A stretch of 64,000 nucleotides of DNA, taken from positions 30,001 to 94,000 of the forward strand of contig JAVYIG010007218.1 of assembly GCA_035222895.1 (NCBI GenBank), in the 5' to 3' direction. This document shows, one piece after another, positions 26,101-40,306 of the stretch; positions within the stretch are counted from its first letter, which is position 1, and every line of letters begins with the position of its first letter. A program made the translations under genes and the position numbers. This DNA comes from Strongylocentrotus droebachiensis. Its lineage: Eukaryota > Echinodermata > Echinoidea > Camarodonta > Strongylocentrotidae. The notes below the pieces were generated by a model. It worked only from the letters and a program-made list of their open reading frames with translations. It had not been told where the DNA came from and did not search any database.

Positions 26101-29100
26101 GAAAGTAATTGCACGATAGGGATTGTGAATGTAAATATAAAAAAGATAAGATGAATTAAGATATAAAGCAATACAAGAGCATTTGCTAAAATGTAAAATT
26201 TCGTAGCAGGCTCCGGAACCCTCGTTTTAATATTGGAAACAAATATATATCTTGTGAAAAATCTTTGAATAAAAAAAAGTAATTAAAAAAACATTTTGGG
26301 GAAACCATTTAGAGTGGTAATATTTTCAATAGACACTTAGTTCAGTTTCATGTGCAATATCGATTATAGTAAATAGAATTGTTATTCAGTCTGCAGTCTA
26401 GCATATTCATTTACAAGGAAAACTAGAACTACGACAAGAATATTACTATTTAGTCACAGTAACTATGCTTTTCCTCTCGTGAATGCTGGATACTGAGTAA
26501 AAAACAAGAATTCTACACGGTTCCATACCATGAACAAAGCATTAAGGTGGAAACACTGTTATAGACGGACTTACCTGAACCCCCTTCTCTTTCCCCCTCA
26601 TGGCAGGCATCCAAGATCTGCGAGGGGAAAAGGTTTTCCCGCTTGACCCTATACTATATCGACCCCTGTGAAGACACTCTCCTTCGTATAGTAGCTTGAA
26701 GATAACAGGTGTACCAACTACTTGGCAGTGTTTGTAATTGTCTAGCAAATGATTCTTGGAGAATCATCCTAAAAACACAAATTATTTGTTTCCGGGGTGG
26801 AGTTAATTTCGTAAAGCTTACAAATAATTTGATTGGCGTACTTCTGTTTGTTTAGGTTTATATTCTATTGCTTGAAGAAGGTTGTGTTTTTAGGTTCATG
26901 TACTCAATAATTTTATATTGTTTTGGTAAAAACTTTTCGAGGATTTCCATTAATTCACGACAAGCAAGATAACCAAAACCCATAGAATGGATTAGTTTTC
27001 TATCAATCTTTCTTCAATTTCCCTTTTAAAAATTCTATATTGCTTTAGCTTTATAAAATTCAATTCCATTACATCGGAGAATGTATTGAGTAAAGAAAAA
27101 AAAGCACAAGTCAAATGGGAAGCTATAGAAAATATGGTAATTATGTATATCCGATTTTAGTTTTTAAAATATGTACGATATCGTATTTCATTTTAATTTT
27201 CTGAAGGAAAGCTCTACTAAATGAGAGCATTATCAGTATTTCCTGTTATTCCTTGTGCAATAACTTATAGGGACAAAAAATTTAAAGGAGATGAAATTAT
27301 ACACCAATATTGAGTAGATTAACTTTATTTTCATTGTGACTGTCGCGGAAGTCTTAAATAAACTCTTCTTTCCGAAAGACTTTAATCTTGAATTACCGAT
27401 AAAAGTGCATCTGGATTATTAGGTTGTAGATAAAAACTAACTCAAAATAATACAAATGAAATGTGTGTGTATTGGTAGCAAAGAAGCAGATAGAGATCTT
27501 TGTAAAGAGACAATGGATATTTCGAATTCTTATACAACTAAAAAGCTGTATGATATGAGTGATCATCATCATAATCAGTTTTGCAACAAGATGAAATAAC
27601 GGCGGCTTCTTAAGATGGCAGTAATCAGAGACGGTAAATTAATTTGACGAGGATGTTATTAATTTACTGTCTTCCACTATATCTCCGGGGCAAATTGCTT
27701 GATAATCGTCACTTCCCTCCGTAGGAATGAAACAAAATATTTCCCTCATCCATGGTAACAGGGCTCAACAGCCAATCAAAACCAAGGTTTTCATGGTAGT
27801 TGCCATTGATGGCAAAGTTACCATCAATGGTAAGTTTTGTGCAATAAGTACTCTCGTATTTCCTCGGAAGAGTTCGTTCATGCTGTTCTGATATTAGTTA
27901 AATCGTAATCTAAACAGGCTAATATTCTTTATAGTAAATCTGACTATAATCTTCTAGAAATGAAATTGTTGAAACAAGATTAAGTTTTCACCATTTTGCC
28001 ACTGGAAACTTTATCTGCTGATGCGACAGTCGTTGCATTAGACCTATAATCAAGCTGAATGAATATCCCAAAGTGTAGCATACTAGCTCATGGTATCATT
28101 ACTTCTTCATTTATTCAGTAATCATACCCGTCTTACAAACGTAGCTTATGAAAGTCGCTAACTGATGATCATAAACAGATTTTGAAAGTATTGGATTCTT
28201 TAGTATATACGTGAATGTGTTCAACAGATAGATATATGATTTTTCACTATTGTAAGAAAGTTCGTCCCTCAGTACGATCTAAGCTTGATGTTGAAGTATT
28301 AAGTCCCAAATAGAAACGTACAAATTTGCAAGAAATTATCTTATCTAATACTCATACTCTCATGATATATTCTATAGATTAATCTGTTAATCTTGATTCT
28401 TTCCTTTATCTTTTCATTTCAGTCGGGAGTCGCTCTACACATGTTGTGAGGGCTGGGAGCTGCAGAAAAACAAGTGCACGCCAGGTAAGCGACCTAACTT
28501 TTTAATTCCTAATAATCTGTCCTAATTCAAACATTACTTATTATAACCAAGTCCCTCGGAGAGGGTCTAAAACTGTCGGTCTCCTGGTTGCTTACTTACA
28601 AGCATGCTTTTCTAGCAGTCAGGTAAAATTATCAAACCATCAATTCGACGTTTCTGCTCAATAATTTATCTCAAAGTAACCCATCCAAACAACTACCATT
28701 GGACGGTTATGAATGAAGCCGGTCTATCGGGGTATTTTTTTAACGGATGGTAAAGTAAACGATTAAGATGGTAATGGTAAACCTCGATCGCAGTTGCCAG
28801 TGGTAGTTGTTTAAGATGATGAAAGGGTTATATAATCATCAGATGTTGGAGTTGTTGGATAATAGCTGTCAAATGTCCAAGATGGATGACTGCGCAGAGG
28901 AAGTTGTCCAAATGTCTTTATCTTTGTATATTGTTTTACTTGGCACTGAAAGCATAATAAAAAAGATCTCTTCTTATCCACCTGTTGTAGAAGGGGCATA
29001 TCACGTGACCCCTCTCTGGGGTTCAAGCTCCTCTATCATGTAGTATCATCATTCAGCAAGCTGGCCGTGTAATCCAATGACGAGGTTGATAGGTCCCAAT

Positions 29101-32100
29101 CAACTGCAATGAATTCAATTTAATGCTCTATATAAGACGGACCCGTTTCCAGATTTAGACGCAGACTGAATACTTTAAGGGGTAAGAAGAAAGGAGCATA
29201 AACGTAACCCTTCTCCAACTGCATGAATAGTAGTGCAATGTGAGATCCGTTCATTCAATCCTACATTTGTTTCAAATTTTCAATTGTCTTAAAGCAAGGA
29301 GCATAAGAAGTAGCCTACTTAAAAGTTGGAGGTAAAATGACCAATACAAATTTAAAAATGATGTGCAAAGACAAATATATTCCAAATAACCGTGAATGAT
29401 TGGTTAATTGAGTTTGAAACCTTTAAAGGATACTTAAATTTAGATTATCATTTCCAAAAAAAATATATTCAGATTGTAGGTCTAACAATTTCATTTCTAA
29501 AAGTTTATAAACGTTAACTACATAATATATCTATTTTACAGATTCATATAGCAATTTGGTCTACGCTCACCTGTACGAAAAACAGAATTGTTGAGAGAGT
29601 AGAACTTACCATGTATTTCCTACTAAGATCTACGTATGATTGAAAAGGTAATGATGAAGTATTGAAACATTAGTTGGCATAACTAAATCCTTTAAGAACT
29701 TCAAAAGAAGAAAGAAAGAGACACACAGATCCTGTAGACTTACACGAAAGGTGTGACTTTGTCTGTTTGTTGAAATGTCTCGGACAAGAGTACAACCCAA
29801 GAGAAATTGAGGGTGTCAAATTGAATTGACTGAAGCCCAAAAGATAGCATCTTCCTTCTAATGCATTCTGAAATGTAGGATGAAAAAGTAAATAACCGTC
29901 GGGTTTATATTCAGTGCGTCATCATGCGCTGAGTGATAGTTGTTCCCAATGTGTTTTGGTAAAGTTTAAGGCTAAATTTGTGGCCTGTAGTTGTCGTGTT
30001 TCAGCTGTAAAGAAGGGTGAATTTCTTGCTGCAGTTCAAATGAAATGTTGATAGTGATACGCGATGAGTTTACATTCCATATCCTGGGAAGTTCTGAACG
30101 GAATAGAAAACTTTGTTTTGGGAAAAAGCTGATAATCTCTTCGTTTATTGTGCATCAACAAAGAATAATGCTCTTTCAAAGTCGATTTTAGTCTAATCGA
30201 AAAGTTAAAATTATTTTGTATTTATCCTCGTTCTGATATCAGCATACCGCATTGATGTATATTCTTCGATTTTATGGCTATATAAATCGTTGGAAATTTT
30301 CCCGCTGACTTGTTTCAAAATTTGGCCCAACTCTTATCCAAAATGTTGGTGGCTACGCCCCTGTGCACGGTTAAAAAATGAATTAACATTGTTGCATGGG
30401 AACATGAAGAATGTGGATCGAAGGCGATGTGCTGTCATGAAGCTCACCTGGATAAGGCCTGTAGAACTAATCACAAAGTCCATGACTCACACTCTAGCTA
30501 CAAGGAGAAACTCGACATTGTGTTGAGTGGCTGAAATTTGAATGTACCTGTTCTGTAGCGCCCGGATCCTTTTTCTTAATCCGTGGATTAACAGTGATCT
30601 TAAAGATTATCCAATGTTTCAACACTTGTTACAGCTAATCCTTAGTTTATTTTTCGCCCCTTAAATAGCCACGCTTATGATTTTAATAGCCTTAATTTAT
30701 TTAGACTCCCCTTCCAGTGCCGTCTATAAACGTACGTGGGTAGGGCATCGGTTGCCCATTTTAAATTGGCAGAGGCCTGTCTGACAGTTCGGTCTGAATT
30801 TCTCAACATTCAAAGAAATCTCCGTTTTTAACCCCCCCCCCTTCTCGCGACGTTCATATTATAATTGTATTCCATTATCTGTAAAAAATCATTTCTTCTT
30901 TTGTAGAATTCAATCATCATCACCACAATGTTACCATAATATCTGAAAGACGATCACCAACACGATCACAACTATTACAAACAAAAATCAAGTTTAATGA
31001 TGCTGTTGAATGTCCCACAGAAATCATTTAATTCCTATCCTGTTCCCCATACATTATCCTCCCCTTCCATAATTTCTCGGACACCCCCCCCCCTCCCATG
31101 CATACACACGCACACACACAGATATGCACACACTCACCACCAATATTACTCATAGATGGACGTGCATACAATCATGTACATCTCTCTACGTGATAGGAGA
31201 TGTGAAGGAAAGGGAGGGGTGGTGTTTTCATAAACTGTTGAACTTTTCATACGCCTCCACGTCAAGTGACTTTTCATTTTCAAAGTTTGTAAAGTATGAG
31301 ATTGATGAGTTTGAACATTTGCTGATCCATGATAAGACATAAATGCCAAGCAACCCAGAATTTTGTTGATAGAATGGGAGGTATTTTATTTAGCCAATTA
31401 AATTTTTTTACATAAAAATGATAAGTAAGGTTCGTCTTCATTGCCCGTTAAGGGATGACAAATTGTGGTATTTACGTGATATATAGATACATTCAAGACA
31501 TACCCACAACTTCATGATCGGGCCTACCACATTCTCCATTTTCAGATATTGTTGTCAGTCTAGTCAAAATGCTTTGTAGTCTGTACGAACATAGATTAAT
31601 CGCAAATAAAAAATATGTTAAAAAAAAAGGAGAGATATACTCAAAGAATAGGTTTTTCTAAAGTAGGTGTATGGTGAGATGGGAGACTGGAATATTACAC
31701 AAGGGGGAAAAAAAAATTTTTTTTTTTCAAAGAGTTCCGTAATTATTCTGTAACTATCAAACCTCTCGACTTGTAAATGTTTCCCAGAAGATGGCTTTAA
31801 GCATAGTGTTATCATCAATATCTATTAGTCAAGAAACTGCGGTTATGTCAATGACGTAATCAGAGGATCTGAGATGCCCGGATTTGATTGACTCACTGTG
31901 AAGCATGTCTTGAAGCTGTAAAGGAATAAGAGTAAAGATCCTGTGTTAAGAATATAGGAATAAGATTACATAAGAAACGGGTAATAGCTTGAAGCGGGAC
32001 ATATCGAAATGTCTTTTTATTTTGGATTCAATAATTGTGTTCATTCAGTGCTCTTGAGTTTAAACTTATCCTGTATCTGCAGCATTAATCGAATTCTGAA

Positions 32101-33810
32101 TTGAGAATATTGGGGTTATATAAAAGTCCCTCCACAAAGTTATTCGGCGATCAAGAAGACTATACATGGAATCAATCGCTTGATACTTAAAAAACCAAGG
32201 TATATTTTTAGAACATTTTCTTTAAACATTTTCATATACTAGTATGCCCAATACGGTCAGATCCGATCGGTCAAACAGACAGAATGGTTATACTTAACAC
32301 GCTTATGATACACGATTTCAGCACCATCATACTGGTCCTAGTACTAGAATCTCGCTCTAATTCTATCTTTCGATGAAACTTTCAAACCAATTGCACGAGA
32401 TCACAATTTTGTGATGATGCTATCTGTAAACCATTATATTGTATAATGGCATACATACAAATTTAAACCTTTTGATTAAACCAATTTGACTATAATCCAC
32501 CTAGTGATGTCATCCCTGTATACAGCGACTTGCAAAACTTAGTGAGAAAAAGAAACTGCGAGAATTCTCTTTAAATTAAGTTATTGCCTATTTCATGTGC
32601 TATTAAGTTGTGGTAGTGCTGTGTGAAGAGGCAGCGAAATCCAATATCCTGTATAGACACCCTGAAGAGTGAGGTGAGACAAGGATGGACCATGGTGAAC
32701 GTGGACAGGCAGATAGCAGACAGACATCATTGGAATTGCAATTTTCTACACATTAAATGAATACAATTTTATAGACAATAGTAAAGTTGTGGTGTCTGGG
32801 GTTTTTTTATTTTACATTTTTTCTTCTATACGTTTTGGAACTTGGAAGGTAACAGCGCACAGCCGAATATGGACAGGGAACTGATTGAGAGAAAAGAATA
32901 CATATACAAGTTTCTCTGCGGTGAATGTATAAATGAATGATAACGATAGCCAAGGTTATACTATTTTTATTTTTTGTATATTTAAACAAAATGTATAGAA
33001 TTTTAGTCGACTTGAGAGAGCATCATCCTTCCTTCTCTGGTAGAGGAAGATATTGATGTTTTGTATTCCTTCATATCGTGAGATGTGTAGATACCAAGCT
33101 CATGCATATTCATTTTCATTTGAATTGACATACATGTACAATTCAACCTTATGTCACTCAAATTCTAAACAAAATGTCGGTGTCATATTATGATTAGCAT
33201 GGAAGATAATCCAACGAATCTGTGATACACAAAAGGACAAAATTTTAAGAAAATGATTGATGCGCTGATTGCGAGAGGATTGTGAAGGTTTAGCTCTACA
33301 TTCAACTGTGTATGTCGTGTGTGCTAAGTTTGATTGTTTAATGCGATCTACTTTTGATGTTGAACAATCTTTTCTTCATTATATTCTCTGCAGATGAGGA
33401 GTGTTTCTCGATGCGGTTGGGCCAGGACTACCACGGCTTCGTGAACAAGACCATCCGAGGTCGCAGCTGTGTACCGTGGTCCAGCCACCGTATCATGCCT
33501 TTTCTCAACGCCTCGATGGTCATCACTCCGCTGGTCGACCACGTACTCGCGCTCGGTGGGAGCAACTGCCGCAACCCGTGGTCGGACCGGCCCATGCCCT
33601 GGTGCTTCGTCGAGGCACTTCCTCATTCTGACGTCATCACGTGGGAGTATTGTGACGTCGGCAAGCCGAGGAAGACATGTAATATGGGTGAGTGGGAGAG
33701 TTTTAGTTTTTAGTTTTGTTTGTACAATATGCCTATGCAATTTGTTAACCATGTTCAGTAGGATGAATAGCAGATTGTTTTCTAACTTGATGGCACAGAG
33801 TGAAAGACAG

Positions 33811-33859
<49 letters not shown>

Positions 33860-36221
33860 GAAAGGGAGAGAGAGAGAGAGACAGTGAGAGACAAAGATAG
33901 AGAGTGAGTGAGAGACAAAGAGAGAAGGCATGGCACGATGTACATGATCACGAAGGTAGATAAAATTATACAATTTTAGTATTTCTACATTTTTGCTCAT
34001 TTAAATCTCTTGTTAGCTTGGGACTAATGCTTCTATTTGGACTACACGAATGAACAACCGCAACAATGGATCTACATAGTGTAATTGAAATGCATATTTC
34101 ATTTATTCCTTTATAAACCATTACACTACAGTTAAAATAGTTCAATAAACAATCTAGAAGGAAAAAAGGTCGCTTTGTCGTGAGCCCTCAATGGAATACG
34201 ATATGACCTGTCTTCAGTTGATAATGGTCAGTAGACAAAGCCAAACAAAAACTCAATTCCAAGTACAAGGTCATCAAAAGTACACTCGTAGACGTCATAA
34301 GTATAAGTGACGTCACATTCAGCCTTAAGTAAATAATTTCAGCTTTGTGGCTGAAATATCGAGTTTCATCATCATATTTCAACAGCTGTCGGGAGGTGTA
34401 ATTGGTGTCAAGTCCGAAACGTATGATGTTAGGATTGATAATTACGGAGCGAGAAGATATAAAAGGGGTGGAGTATACTGATCGAGAGAAAGATAGGACT
34501 CGTACAGGGATACTCAATGCGCCTTCTACTTCTTTTTTTGTTACCGCGTTTTTTAGCCGAGTCGATTTATAAAGATCTGCAAGCATTCAGCGTTTTCGGG
34601 TGATATCTGGGTAAAGAGCGGCATTTGTGTACAGTCAAACTCGAATCGGATCAGTTTATCCAAAGAAATTTACATAATTATTACATAAAGATGAGATGGG
34701 TATATAAAACCTTATGATGGACAATACATAAGTGGGGGGGGGGGGGGGGGGGAATATAAAAAGTTGAAGATCATAATTGACATTGACATTAGGAAACATA
34801 AATGGACTAACCATGAGTTATATCTAAAACGGACATGCATAAGAAAGAAATCTATCATCATCTTTTTTCATTTTGATACGAAAACTCACGGCAGGTGGTT
34901 TTTAGTGCCATTTGTAAGCATGCCTCATCACGTGAACAGGTAATGGCGGGATGATATCATCTTCCCAATTACATAATCATTGTCACATGTCGTCAGCATG
35001 CCAAATAATACTTTAAAGGGTATAGATAATGCTGTAACAATGGAATGACCGTCATCAATTATCACTCAGGGCAATTTTTGTTGTGTATTTCATTCACAGA
35101 ACTTCATTGACCCTAATCACCAGTTTGTTCGGATTCAAAATCAATAGAAGTTACCTAAACAAAATAATGTTTATATGAATATAACAACATAAATCAATCA
35201 CCTCGAATATTGTATATCTGTGTGTGTGAGTGTGCGTGCGTGTATGTGTGTGTGTGTATAAAGTATTAATATATTTCATACTTGTTACAAAATTCTGCAA
35301 GTTTGACTATGTTTTTATGTTATTACTTGACATGCTTGATATTTTCGACACCCTAATGGCGTATCCAGAGATTGATTTTAAAAAGGGGGCAGAAGCTTTC
35401 CCAAGCGGAGGAATGTATCTGGGCAACCCGGGTGTAAGGTGGGCCATCAGTTGAGGCGTACGTAGGATTTATCCTATGCTGGATACTCCCCTGTTTAGAA
35501 CCGCAAATACATTAAAAAACTTGGCAACACAGTTTACATGATTCAATTTTCTGAGCATGTTATGAAAGTAGGACGATTGATGAACCCGTCAGTTTTGAAA
35601 CATGCATGATGAGAAAAGAGGTAATTAAAGAAATCCGACCATTTAAGTTGAATCACCAACGTTTTTTAACGATGCAAGGGGAAACCCTACACCTCCTCTT
35701 TGGGTGATAATATCTCCTCATTTAAACGTCTTTAAAGTAGAAGAATTAATGACCTGTTATATTAAGTAGAACATGACTTATTACATGATGCAATTAAAAA
35801 AAAAAATTATGTCGAATTATTGTCTGATCATGATGATTTAGACACCCCCTAAAATAATATGCCCATGCATGCCATATCTTATAAAATCATAATTTTTTAC
35901 ACAAAATCTCATCCTACGGATTGGCAGGGTAAAGTGCCACACCACAAAAAATATATCGTGTTAAAACAGTGCTTCCAAATTACAGCATGACAGCTTAATG
36001 ATTCTCTGTTGCCCATTGAATAGCTAATACTTAAATGAGTCAGGCAGTATAATTCTTTAAATCTTACTTTATATCTCGCTTAGATTAGGAAAAAGATAAG
36101 CCACTCATAAAGACTTTTCAGAACCATTATAAAGTCCTTTAATTCATTTTGCGGAAAAATGAACAGGGTACGCTGGACCCTTGGGAGATGCGGTACTTAT
36201 TTTTGGTCATGTTGAAGTTGC

Positions 36222-36256
<35 letters not shown>

Positions 36257-39200
36257 TCTCCCTGTACAATTCATTTCCCAGTCTATTTTTGTCGCCATTT
36301 ATGATTAATACCCCGCATTATGAGAACAATTTCCTGAGGAGTTATTTGACGGGTGTGCGCATAGTCATTGGTGAGGCGAGAGACAAGAATTCTCAAAGAG
36401 TGAGAGGGAGGAAGGGGGTTTTCCGCAAAATAGAGAAAGAAAAGAAGAGCTAATCACGAGTTCAACATCAGGTAATTTTGTTAAAGTCAGACCTGCTTTT
36501 AAATGGTTAACATGTGTATTATCATTAAAGTGGCTTCTCTTGCATACAAGCGCTTTCTTCATTCAAAACAACCATAATTATCATATTTAACTCTTTAATG
36601 TTTGTATTTACTATCATATTCATTATGTCAAAAAATAGCTTGATCAACCCTTTGCTTGATGGTGTCAAATTCAAATCCAGGATAACTTTTTTCATCATTT
36701 TAACCCAGGTTTTTATCATAATCATATCAAAAGACGTACAGTATATACGAAACCATATGCACGCGATACAACATACTTTCAAAAAGGCCACCCAAGATTT
36801 GACAGAATTTCTGGATATATATATGGATTCTGAAACAAAATCTCTACTGGGCGATGTTTATTCCTTTCATAGTTATCCATCCTCCTATTTTTATCGAAGA
36901 GAAGTTATCTCTCAGTCTTTACGACACACAAGAGAGCTTCAACGATCTAGATGATAGCTTTCTATAGTCCCAATGTGATAACATACTCTGCACATCGCCA
37001 TCTGTATTCTGTTCAGCTTTGTGATAGTGGCTCAACATGATTTCCGCCAGATGATTCATGTAGAAGTTGAAGATTTGCACCTTGTCAAAGAGTATGTAAC
37101 TTTGCACGAAGGTAGATACATTATAATCTACAAGGAAAATGCTTTTCGTGTTTGACTTAAATGTTTGCCGAAAACAACTCTATATTTTTCTTACAGTGAA
37201 ATGTTTAACGCCTAGACAGCATTAGTGAATTTATTATAATTTATACAAATAACAGTAACAAATAAGTGTGTAATCACTAATACAACACCCAAAAGGTCTA
37301 CCAGCTTCGAAAAAGCAATAGTCATGTATGGATGCAATCGTCAATTAAGTCTGAAATCAAAATTATGATGTAGCGACTATTAATTTTGCATTAATCAGTA
37401 TAGGAGATTACATTAAATTTCAAAAGAGACTAAATCGATGACTTGTACAGACATGTCTTCTCTTTTTAATTGATATTAATCAATATGATCAATGTGTACA
37501 TGTAAAAAGGTAAGATTTTTATTATTTTTCTGTGTAATGTAACTGACTTATTCAAAATCGAGTAAATAACGGACCTTCCCCGCATCAACCCTGGATTCTG
37601 CATACTTCTCCATTTCATAATCATGTGATTCTTTAAATCACGTGTTATATCATTTTGAAGGATTAATCATTGTGATAAATACTTTGTATCGTCACCTGCT
37701 AACCCTAATCATTCTATTTTGGAAAATACCCCCTACAAACCAGAGTTCCTGTTATTCCTTCGTAATCACTTATTCTGCACGTATAATGCTTCTGCTTCAT
37801 GCACTCCTCACAAGGCCTCAGACTTTATCGCTTAAAGCCATCTCAAAATGTTCAAATACTCTTCCGAGAAAATAGAAATTGTTTGCAACAGCTGTTTCTC
37901 CATAGAGATTATAGAAATGGAGATGATATATCGATAAAGAAAGAAGAAGAGGGTGCAGAAGATGAAAGATAATGAGACTAGAGAAACAGAAGCAGGACAG
38001 TGTATAATGTTTCTTTTAGTTCAAAATAAATATTTTTTAGTAAAGAATTAGAAGTTCGAGGCTGTACCCACGGATCAGATCGAAATCTTGGAAATAGTGA
38101 AAAAGTAATGAGAGTAGGAGTAATGATATCGCGAGGAACTTTTTTTGTTGTAAGATTGATGTCTTCATATTTAAAAAAAAGCAGAATTAATGAATTTGCT
38201 ACATATCTTAGACCTTGTATATAAAGCCAGGAATAATAATGAGCTTATTTTTAATAATTGTTTATTGAGCCCTTTACCAGAATACTAACAGTAATTTACT
38301 CTTAAAAAAGTACTCCAAAAGTGTTTAACACATCTTTAGTATCAAATATACGGTGCAACAACTACTTCATAGTAAATCTTTTAAACCTACCATCTAATCA
38401 ACAGGGTAAAAAGAATATTGCTAAACTATAGATATAAGTATTTTTAAAAATTTGTTGTGAATTTTTGAAGTAATGTCATCCTTTTGATTTTATTGGAGGA
38501 CTGGCTATACATATTAGAGAGTTAATGTCAAACAAAAAGCTGTGCGTATCGTGTTAGCATTATAATTTGAGTTGTAGGTAGATTTTCAGCAAAATCACTA
38601 CATTTTGATTAGTAGAAATCGATGCCTTAGGCGTATGAGGCGATAGCTTAGTCACTTTCACTCTTGAAATTTAAATCCTCAGCAGCGAAAAGCATTTTCA
38701 TGTTCGCGTATAATAGCAGGCTCAAGAATGCGTGGTCGTGTTTTTATCTTTAAACACAAGCCAATGACTTTGAGAATGCCATGGTACATTAAAGCAGAGT
38801 TGTAGGGCCCCAATCACAGTGGCCCCTATGCATGTTTTGCTGAGTATGTTGTCAGTATCCAGTGGTGGAATCAAGATTTTCTGAAAGGTGAAGGGGTACA
38901 AGTCGGGGTACAAGTCTGAAAAATTGTTTGACCAAAAAAAAGAAAAAAAAAGAAGATGTCTTGTATAGGGGCTAAATTTGTTGAGGGGAGACTACCCCGC
39001 GCTGCCACATTTGACTCTATGTAAATAATGATAATGATGATACTCAGTTTTTATATAGCGCTCGTTGCAATCACTAAGCGCTTCCAAACTTGGAGATTAT
39101 TACCCCTGCTTTAGCTGTGCTGCCATTACGGCGCTCTAGCTTTGGTTAGGACAAGAAGGTGGGGGTGAACCTCCCCCTCTGAAACCCCCTGGACCCGCCA

Positions 39201-40275
39201 ATGGATATCATGGTCGTGCTAGTCTCTCTCCATCATCGCAGGAGAGAAACATGGACGGTTACAATACTGCTTTGTCAGACTCGGGGGAGCTCAACAACAT
39301 AGTTACAACATGATGCCATAACAACGCGAGAAGCCAGCAGGTAGATAGAGTTAAAAGTACGAGAGAGCGTAATATAAGGCAGGTTCTTCAAGTGGCGTCT
39401 CGAATGCATGCGCACGCACACGATCACACGCACGCACACGCACACGCATACGCACACGCACACGCACACAATACCCAAAGCCGTACGATCATTAAAACTT
39501 TTGCACATTTTAGAAAAAAATTGACTTTTGTCAGAAAAGATCTTAATTAAACCATTCCTAAAACTTTGCTTAATTGATTACATAACAAATATACAAATAG
39601 CAGCGAATATATCTTACACAATCAATTAACGTTTTCCATCTCTCATCAAGACACTAGAAACATTAGGTTGGGACGTAGATAAAATATTTCGAATTCAACA
39701 GGTTGTATAAAAGATGTAGTGTATTAGCTGATAGATTCTAATGATTCGTATTTAAATTTAAAATAAATGAACGTTTGTCACAAAATATCTTAATGTATTC
39801 AGACCTTTTCCTCATGCTATAGAGACCACATTGCCTCTTAATTGTTTAGTTTGTTCTGTATTCTTAATTACTCAAATTCGATGGGTTGTTCTCACAGATA
39901 TACCTCATTTCCAACGTTTCCTCGTCATAATTCTTCGTTCTGAATTACCTTTGTTCGTCTTTAATTGATTGGTGACTCAAAGTATGCCACTGTTCATCGG
40001 TTAACCACGTGATGGTGACTCAAGGGTTCGAAAAAAGAGCTCCATGATGATCTATGGGAGAAAGTTTTCACCACCAAGTGTCAAAGAATTGTTTTGAAAA
40101 TCAAGAGAAAAGTAAGGTGTAAATAGACTCTATTGTGGAAAAAGAGAAACTGGATGAACTAAAAAAGTAGGGATATTTACCAAAAAAAGAGAGATACGTT
40201 TAGATTAGAGAAAAACGAAGTGAGAGAAAGGGGAAGAGAGAGAAAGAGATAGAGAGAGAGAGAGAGAGAGGGGGA

Positions 40276-40306
<31 letters not shown>

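Larger units (their letters stand above)
2146..28422 (+). other. Intron 1 of the receptor gene (about 26.3 kb)
   Basis: Runs from GTAAGC to a TTTCATTTCAG acceptor. Apart from the items listed separately (cAMP-type and X-box-like sites, CA-rich repeats, a foldback at 7489-7658, the gypsy element 13313-23316 and small palindromes near 27.8 kb) I see AT-rich unique DNA without supported genes in 2620-13312 and 23317-27700. A missed coding exon within this intron cannot be excluded. Confidence 0.55.

Noticed and set aside
33640-33640. Further TGACGTCA-type sites in the kringle exon (near 33627) and in pol (near 18070)
   Set aside because: Both lie in coding sequence where the bases are explained by the protein.
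33348-33752. 134-codon minus-strand frame and two other + strand frames over the kringle exon
   Set aside because: They are shadows of the GC-rich kringle exon, whose correct frame is fixed by six cysteines and splice phases.
36598-36954. 118-codon open frame in intron 3
   Set aside because: AT-rich, no recognisable motif, no promoter or splice support; length is not remarkable for this composition.
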